DNA of 64,000 bases, taken from NCBI GenBank assembly GCA_023375785.1, contig SZWC01003584.1, forward strand, positions 35,275 to 99,274, given 5' to 3'. Below the pieces are notes generated by a model, which was not told the DNA's origin, ran no database searches, and saw only the letters and a program-made list of their open reading frames with translations. The position numbers and the translations under genes are program-made. This DNA is from Penium margaritaceum (taxonomy: Eukaryota > Streptophyta > Zygnematophyceae > Desmidiales > Peniaceae). Below, in pieces: positions 57,184-64,000 of the stretch (position 1 is the first letter of the stretch; each line of letters begins with the position of its first letter).

Positions 57184-58800
57184 TCATGGACGCACACCAA
57201 TCGCACACACACCCTTCTTAAACAAGTCACGCTTCATTGCATTGGTCAAGAAGTCAGCCAAATACGGTGTGGTCTCAACCCACACAAATCTGATGATGTC
57301 GTCATGCAACAACGAATGTACATAATGATACTGGACATTGATGTGCTTTGTGCGAGTGTGATGCACGCCATCATAATCAGCAATGGCCATGGCACTTTCA
57401 TTGTCACAGTGCAGCGTGATGGACAGGACTGACTAACACAAACCGAACAACAGGCGGTGCAGCCACACGCTCTCACAAATGCCAAGACTAAGGGCCACAT
57501 ACTCAACCTCAGTAATGCTACGTGTAATGCAGCCTTGCTTGCCGTTGCGTCAGGGTACAGCCATGTCACCAACAAGAAACATCCAGCCAGTACAACTCTT
57601 ATCGTCCGGACTGCCGGCCCAGTCATTGTCAGTGTATCCCATCGCCACAATGGATGGTTGTCGACGGAACATGAGGCCTTGCCGTGGGGTAGAGATGACA
57701 TAGCGTAGCACTTGGATTGTGGCCTTGAAGTGGAGGTGACGCGGTTACTAAGAGAACTATGCAAGGAGGTTGACATCGAACGCAATGTGAGGATGCGTCA
57801 TTGTCGCTAGAACATCAGTGACCTGATGACGCGCAAATACGTGGTCACGTCTACTCGCTCCTCCACCACGTATGGATCAGATCTCTTGAGCATTGTCTGA
57901 CCATCAAGCGACATGGGTACGGATACTCTCGGCATGAGGGGTAGGTCCTTGGCAAACCACCCGGACAAGGTCTGGACGTAGGCAGCCCGATGGACATGCA
58001 AGATGCCCATAGAGCGATCATGCTCATGTTCCATGCCCATAAATACTCGTTCTAGCCCGAGGTCCTTCATCTGGTAGGTAGCATGTTGCAGGTCCTTGAC
58101 CCGTTGGATGGTAGTAGCATCTGGCGATGCGATGAGCAAGTCGTCGACATAGACCAGGATAGCAATGAGGGTCTGACCTCGCGGATTGATGAACACCGCG
58201 TGGTTGGCAGAGCTGCGAAGGAGGCCATCACTAAGGAGCGTAAAACTGATCTCCTGGTTCCAGCAGCGTAGTGACTGGTTCAGGCCATAAAGGGCCTTTT
58301 GCAACTTCCAGATCTTGCCGGAGCTATCGTCGAAGCCTAGAGGCTGCACCATGTAGAGCTCTGGCCCTCCAGTGAGCCATGGAGAAAGGCGTTGCTCACA
58401 TCCATCTGATGCAGTTCCCACTTGTGCTGGGCAACCAGGCTAAACAATGCTTGACTCATGGAGAACAGGCCAACTGGGGCAAAGATCTGGTCATCCCATG
58501 GACCTAAGAAAACCCCTCAAATGTAAGATGGGCCTTGTACTTGTCCAAGGACCCGTCTCGCTTCCACTTTTGTCAGAGAACCCACTTGGCGCCCATGGCC
58601 TTGCGACCCGGGGGGAGGTCAACGAGCTCATAGAATTCATGTTGCCGAATGGCGGCAAGCTTGTCAGCGCATGTAGCCTCCCAGTAAGAGGCCTTGGGAG
58701 ACGCCCGAGCCTCACGTAAGGTGGTTGGGTCCTCTAGTCGCTCCGTGGGGTGGATAGTAAGGATGTGTGCATCCCGTGCCCCTCGTGGCATACACGTGAG
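57184..58800 (-). pseudogene. copia-3 RT and RNase H region (fossil)
   Basis: Contains RTKHINVQYHYVH and LADFLTNAM (RNase H tail), ILVYVDDLLIASPD (RT catalytic YVDD), HVHRAAYVQTL, QKALYGLNQSLRCW and LAAIRQHEFYELVDLPPG. The order is copia RT then RNase H. The long stretch 57807-58421 is largely uninterrupted. Confidence 0.9.
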
Positions 58801-59102
58801 CGTGGCCGTAATGGCATACTAGTGCTCCTGATGGAGCAAGGCATAGCCCAAAGCTGACCCTGGATGTAGGTCAGTGATGACTTACAGTGTGGCCAAGCCA
58901 AGTGCCTTGGTGTCAAGGTCCCCACTCACGACTGTGAAAGTTGGTCTGACAAGAGGCAAGGTGCCTTGTGGGGTGATATAGGGTCATGGTGCGAGAGGGC
59001 GTGAGGAGGCGGCTTGAGTTCTCACTGTTGGCCTACGGCGAAGGCTCCCGCAGGATCACGTGTGTAGCGTTCCGACACAAACTGGGCAATCGGCCTTGAG
59101 GG

Positions 59103-59355
59103 GCTGGCGGACACGGACGGGACAGCCGGCCCAAAGGTGCTGGTAGACGCGGACGAGGCAGCCGACCCGGAGGGGCAAGCGGACACGGATGGGACAGTCG
59201 GCCCGGATGGGTTGGCGGACACGGATGGGGCATCTGGCCCGGAGGGACTGGCGGACACGGATGGGGCGGCCGGCCCGGAGGGGCAGGCGGAAGTGGACGA
59301 GGCAGTCGGCCCTGAGGGACTGGCGGACACGGACGGGACAGCCGGTCCTGTCCGT
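59103..59355 (-). repeat. 36-bp minisatellite between copia-3 integrase and RT
   Basis: Seven units of about 36 bp of the type CTGGCGGACACGGATGGG plus GCCGGCCCGGAGGG. In one minus-strand frame they read as a Ser/Pro repeat (VSASPSGPAAPS-like). It occupies the pol linker, which is usually variable. Confidence 0.92.
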
Positions 59356-59480
59356 GTCCGCCAGAGTGGGATCCCAGAAATGCCATGCCTTTGAATAATG
59401 CGAGACGCCAAGGAAGGTGCAGGGATGGCCGCGAGGCTCAAGCTTGCTACTCTGGTATGGGGAATGCAACCACACGATGG

Positions 59481-60110
59481 CTACACACCCAAGACGCGGG
59501 TCGGACAGAGGTCGGCTTGCTCACCACACCTGTGCTGGTATGGTGTGGACTGAAGGGGAATGGGTCCTTGGGGAATCCGGTTCCAAACCCATGTCATGTA
59601 CGTCACGGCCTCCAAGAAGAAGCCGTAAGAGAGGCTGGACTCGACCTGCATGGTGCAGACGGCGTCCGCTATGGTGCGGTTCCACCACTCAGGGACACCG
59701 TTCTGGGCTTGCATGTGAGGCACCCACGTCTCTCTCATGATGGACGCCACGTGAGGCAAGGAAGAGTGTGGTCTTCCCCAGAAACTCACCCTCGTGATCA
59801 AAACGGAAGCGGCAGAGAGGGCGACCACACTCACGCTCAGCACAAACAAGCCAGTCTTGAATAGTGGGAGCGACATTGCATTTCTGCCAAAGGCAGAAGA
59901 CCCAGCGACAACGAGAGTAGTCATCCGTAAGTGTTAGGACATAATGATCGTGCTCTCCGATTGACTATGTTGGGAGAGGGTCCATGACATCTGAGTGAAC
60001 CAAGTCAAGCGGGGTGGTTGTACGAGAGGTAGAAAAGGGTTAGGTGGAATGGTGCATCTCCCCTTGAGCACAATCAATGCACTAGGTGGGACACAGCAGA
60101 GGCAAGGAGG
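59481..60110 (-). pseudogene. copia-3 integrase region (fossil)
   Basis: Minus-strand frame with SFWGRPHSSLPHVASIM, WNRTIADAVCTMQ and PYQHRCGEQADL, corresponding to the copia integrase core C-terminal half (LPxxFWxEA, NRxP and TPxE-type positions). The core continues towards 60080. Confidence 0.75.
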
Positions 60111-60839
60111 CTAGATCAAGGCCCATGGTTGGCTGCGTGCGAAGAATGCTGTCCACAACGACAGAGTGGATGTGACAGAGGCGGCAATGCAGGAGACGTG
60201 TGTGCTGCAATGAGAGTGTACTAGTAAGAAACACATGGCCAATGGCGGCCAATGAGGAGGAGAAAGAGGTAAAAGGGGACAGGCACGGTACATGCCACAA
60301 GTTGCCAGGGAGGTGGCATGCAAAAGGACATGACCTGACAGACGCAAAGGCACAGTGCCAACACCACACGAGTGTAAAACCTCCATGCTCGTACAATCAA
60401 GGGTGGTGATAGACAAGAGGCTGAGCTTAAGGCCAGGGACGAAGAGGACATCAGCCACAAAGACATCACCAACAGGACCACAGAAACGAACAACGCCGAC
60501 ACCACGAATGGGTGAAAACCGACCTGAACCAATCCCAACCTCGCAGACATCGCAGACGGAACCGCGGACACTGAAGGCCTCGTGCGAGGCCGTCATGTGG
60601 TGCGTGGCCTCATAGCCAATGATCAAGGTGTATGACGGATCCTGGACCGGTATGGCCAGGTCGCTGACAGTCATATGGCAGTGGACGAGCGAGGTGGATG
60701 CGGTGGACAGAGGTGCAAACCGGGACTGCCAGTCATCCAGCCAGGCAATATCATCACGAAGAGGAGCAGGTGGAAAGGGCACGTTAGAGGATGGAGTGGA
60801 TGAAGGTACAAAGCACCACTGCAGCACAGACTCTGTCAT
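60082..60839 (-). pseudogene. copia-3 protease and GAG-pre-integrase region (fossil)
   Basis: Contains DPSYTLIIGYEATHHMTAS (protease active-site region), VLFVPGLKLSLLSITTLD (the classic copia LxVPxLxxNLLSV segment) and a His-rich zinc part near 60111-60250 (HTRLLHCRLCHIH). Confidence 0.85.
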
Positions 60840-61207
60840 ACAGGGTAGGACAGTGGAACCAGCGACGACGCAACTCCCACTTCCCTGGGGAGGAGGACGA
60901 GGAAAGCGGAGCTAGAGTGCAATGAACTCCTCCAACTAACGCTCGCAAGTGGAGGGTCCGACGGAGTAGACCGACTGCAGTGTGACGGCATCAAAGTCTA
61001 GGGAAGAGGAGGAAGGTGCCCGTGACGGAGGACCAGGCACAATCGGCTATGAAAGATTTTGCGGTGGAGCCGCCACGAGCGACACGGATATAGCAGGAGC
61101 AGCGACGCTCACGGCAGTGGTGGAAAGGCGACGCTCACGTTGGCGATGCATGGTGGCGATGACGCAAGCCTCATCAGTCGGAAGCGGAAACTTGTTCAAC
61201 CTGTGTC

Positions 61208-61831
61208 CTAACTGGCCACAGTTGCGTCAGATAAGGCTACCGCCACCGGATCTGATAGACTACTGTTGTGAACCCTTGCCCCTCTTGCCCCTACGCTTGT
61301 TTTTGTTGGACGAGGAGGCGTTGGAAGACTCTGTAGCTGCTGGGGCCGCGACAGCCACTGAGGTGACGGCAGGAGAGGCAAGAGACTCCGTGCCATGGAT
61401 GTGTGACTTTTGATAAGCCCCTCAATGCGGAGGAAGAGCTCGTATGCCCAAGGCATGAGGGCACCCTGGGCAACCATCTTGGCAAGGACCTCCTGGGAGT
61501 AGTGGACGAAGGCGTCAGAGAAGATGTCGGTGGCGTTGCGCTTGATGGCCAGGAGCGTCGAGAGAGGGGGTGGCGTAGTGTTTCCGAGGTGGCGCAGGAT
61601 GTCCTTTGCACGCTTCCAATAGGAGGTGATCGTCTCGCTCTCCCCCATGCGAAGGGAGTTGATCTCCCTGATCAAGTGGCTGGACTCAGCCTCTTTGGTC
61701 AGACGATGAGGACGTATAACTATGTGCCACGTTGCTCCGGGTTCAGGGAGTGCACCAGTGGTGAGTACGCCGAGGAAGGGCTCAAAGGCAAAACGTGCAG
61801 CTAGAGGGGCAACAGGGACGATGGCACTCAC
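61208..61831 (-). pseudogene. copia-3 gag (fossil)
   Basis: Minus-strand frame with KEAESSHLIREINSLRMGES, ITSYWKRAKDILRHLG, FVHYSQEVLAKMVAQGALMP and ELFLRIEGLIKSH, a UBN2-type copia gag core. Confidence 0.85.
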
Positions 61832-61849
61832 GGTGCGACCGGCGTCATA

Positions 61850-63760
61850 TACCTAGTCGGCCTGGGTGGAGTCAAAGGGCATGACAAAATAGGGCCACAA
61901 GACCTCATTCTATGCCCAAATCATGAAGCTAAGCATTCAACTTCGGAAATGCTTGCTAGCCTGAAGCGACGGCGGTAGGATTTCAAAGTCCTTCAACCTG
62001 TGGCCGACATCCAGAGTGGGGCCTAGGAATGACATCTCTGTCTGCCGTTGGCGCTCGGTGTGTTGCTACGCCAGATACCACATGGCACATGATACCTCAA
62101 GACTCACGTACCCGGGTGGAACAAAAGGTTCTTCCTAACGCTGATGCTGCTCCTATGGCTACTGCGGCAACTGCTAATGTTGTTGCTGCGACTGTTGCTA
62201 CAGTAGATGTGTCGGTGACTGCAATGTTGCTAGCTATTGTATCAGCGTTTTGAGTTCTTGGCGCAAAGGGGAAAGCGAATCTGTCAAGCTACCATGACCA
62301 ACGACACAGCCCACGGGGTGTTGGTGTTGCTACGGTAGCTACGGCTGTCACAGAAATAGATGTTGTTGTAGCTGCTACTGCTACTGTTGCTACTGCTACG
62401 ACTGTTGCTGCTACTATTGTTGTGGCAACGGATGTTGTTACAGCTGATTATACTATTGCTGATGCTGCTGTTGATACAACTGTTGTTTTTGCTATTTTTG
62501 CGGCTGCTGCTGTTGCTATTGCTCCGAATGCTACTACTGCTACCGCGGTTACTACAATTGCTCTTGCTACTAGTACTAGTACTGTTGTTGCTATTTTTAT
62601 TGCAACGTTGGCAACTACTGCTGCTACTACAACTGGTGTAGTTGTTGCAAGAAGGGGGGTCCACCAACAAAGGAGGACTCCTCTCCATTCTCTACCATGG
62701 TGTCCATTGTTTCCCCTCCTTTTTTTGTGTTTGCTATTGATGTCAACAATGACATCAACAGTGATGTCAGCCTAGGATGGTTGAAGTCAGTAGTTGTTGT
62801 ATGATCTATAGAGTTGCTGCTATCGATTTTTTTTTCTTGCTAACATCAGCAATGATGTCACCAGTGATGTCAGCCGATTATGACTCATGTCAGCAACGGC
62901 TGTCGTGTCGTTGTGCCTACTGCTACATTAGTTATAGAGCTAATACTTCTACTCTTGTTGCTACTACCGTTGCTACTGCTTCTACTGCTTTTGCTGTAAC
63001 AAGCATTGTTACTATTGTTGCCGTTGTTGTAGCTCATACCGCTCTTGCTGCTAACATAGTATGTGTTGTTGGTGTTGGTGCAGCAATTGCAACTGTTGTA
63101 GCAGCTGTGGTGGCTACTGTTGCTGTCGCAAGGCCACCTGCAAGAATGCGGGATTTCTTGTGTGTATGTGTGTATTTTTTTGTTCGTCCTTGCTCACTGC
63201 CCGCTTCAAGCAGCGAGCAGTGAGCAATCTGCTTGCTGCTCATTGCTCTATGCGAGCTGTAAGCAACAAGCTCGCTGCTCCAACACACTCCTACAAGTGA
63301 GCTGCATGCAGCTTCTGCTGTTGTTGGCTGTTGCTGACTGCTGCTCGCTGCTCCAACACACTCCTACTGTGCTATCGGTTTTTGCTAGCTGCTACTAGCT
63401 GCTGCCGTTGTCCGCTGCTGCTACTACTAGCGCCTACTACTGTTGCTCGCTGTTGCTGCTACTATTGCTCGCTACTACTATACGTTGCTACTATTGATCC
63501 TGAAAATTTCCATTGCCCGCTACTATTGTTGTAACTGTGTTTAGCTGCTACTCGCTGCTTGCTACTTGCTGCTTGTTGCTGCTACCGCGTGTTGCTGCTA
63601 CTGCTACTGCTGCCGTTGCTGTTGCTGCTTACTGTATTAGCAGCTCCTTGCTACTGGTGCTGCTACTAGATGCTCGTTGTGTTTGCTTGTTACGTGCTAC
63701 CATTACAACTACGATAGCAACAGTACAGTCACTTTCCTGGTGTCGTCGCCACGTGCGTTG
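61850..63760 (-). other. copia-3 leader: GCT/ACT triplet-rich sequence
   Basis: Imperfect (GCT/ACT/GTT)n sequence, densest at 62120-62640, 62940-63130 and 63300-63670, giving poly-Leu, poly-Ala/Thr or Cys-rich translations depending on the frame. It occupies the same place, before gag, as the leaders of copia-1, copia-A and copia-2. Small direct repeats such as CTCGCTGCTCCAACACACTC occur twice near 63271 and 63347. Confidence 0.75.
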
Positions 63761-64000
63761 ACGCCGCTTGAGCGTTGGTTTTGCGTGCCGACCGTGCATC
63801 CACTAACGGTTCCACTGTCGTGGGATAAGTGTTGCCAAAAACAATTCAGCAGCATTTCCCCAGCGTCGTGAGTGTTTTGACAACGCCAACCGGCGGGTCA
63901 ACACTACCAGAAAAAATCCGGCATCATTTCCCCTGCACGGGCACGTTCTATGGACCACAGGTGTTGACTGGACCTGTTCGTCTGTGTTTTATTGCTTCTG
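63761..64000. other. Window end, unassigned
   Basis: The triplet-rich texture stops. The sequence has two similar phrases (CAGCAGCATTTCCCC and CGGCATCATTTCCCC, each following GCCA(A)AAA- or CCAGAAAAA-like text), suggesting a short diverged duplication. No gene is seen. Confidence 0.4.

Larger units (their letters stand above)
56400..64000 (-). mobile_element. copia-3: Ty1/copia element running off the window
   Basis: Minus-strand copia element. From left to right: 3' LTR (ending 57055), purine tract, GA microsatellite, RNase H (57184-57785), RT (57807-58800), a minisatellite (59103-59355), integrase (59481-60110), GAG-pre-integrase and protease (60111-60839), gag (61208-61831), and a long GCT/ACT-rich leader (61850-63760). 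The 5' LTR lies beyond 64000 or is unrecognised. It is better preserved than copia-1 but broken in several places. Confidence 0.88.

Noticed and set aside
62387-62641. Leu-rich open frame that looks like a membrane protein
   Set aside because: It is one frame of a (GCT/ACT/GTT)n tract; other frames are equally open and give poly-Ala or poly-Cys text.
1-64000. CRISPR array, operon, riboswitch or other prokaryotic feature
   Set aside because: Nothing of the kind was seen. The tandem arrays present have no spacer-repeat alternation and the genes are eukaryotic transposons with introns.

Overview
The window comes from a eukaryotic nuclear genome and is packed with transposable elements. I found no host gene, tRNA, rRNA or CRISPR array that I could support. 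The organism is most likely a streptophyte alga or plant. The grounds are Ty1/copia and chromodomain Ty3/gypsy elements with initiator-Met-tRNA-type primer sites, a MULE with SWIM and CCHC zinc motifs, hAT elements with BED-type fingers, and short GT-AG introns. A charophyte such as Chara is a guess from overall character only.

Layout. 1-8065: an old minus-strand copia element (copia-1) with a very long, tandem-repeat-rich leader. 8378-8840: a 155-bp tandem array, then about 1.3 kb with nothing recognised. 10827-13692: hAT-1, bounded by 8-bp target duplications. The assembly also holds the empty target site just to its left, across a 1-base gap. 13701-16690: nothing firm. 16726-17185: a pogo-like transposase fragment. 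17190-43183: a deep nest. The 5' end of an old copia element (copia-A) has its LTR split by a second copia (copia-2, 19601-42970). The leader of copia-2 is split by a chromovirus (gypsy-1, 25786-36901, target duplication AGGAA) and by an hAT (hAT-2, 37969-41662). The integrase region of gypsy-1 is split by hAT-3 (27031-30910, target duplication AGTCACCG). About 43700-56310: a plus-strand gypsy element (gypsy-2) whose reverse transcriptase region is split by a 7.5-kb MULE (46712-54221, 9-bp target duplication TTTTCAAAA). About 56400-64000: a third minus-strand copia element (copia-3) whose 5' end lies beyond the window.

The best-preserved genes are transposases. The MULE gene reads as three frame-consistent exons, interrupted only by three TAG codons. 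The hAT-3 transposase is one 900-codon frame with a single TAG. The hAT-1 transposase has two frame-consistent exons, but its BED-finger segment is inverted relative to the rest. All LTR elements are broken fossils.

Assembly caution: all four N gaps (3822-3824, 10504, 15009, 30802) are flanked by near-identical duplicated sequence, so they look like unmerged contig overlaps. Three of the four pairs differ by substitutions, which suggests two haplotypes or genotypes in the sequenced DNA.
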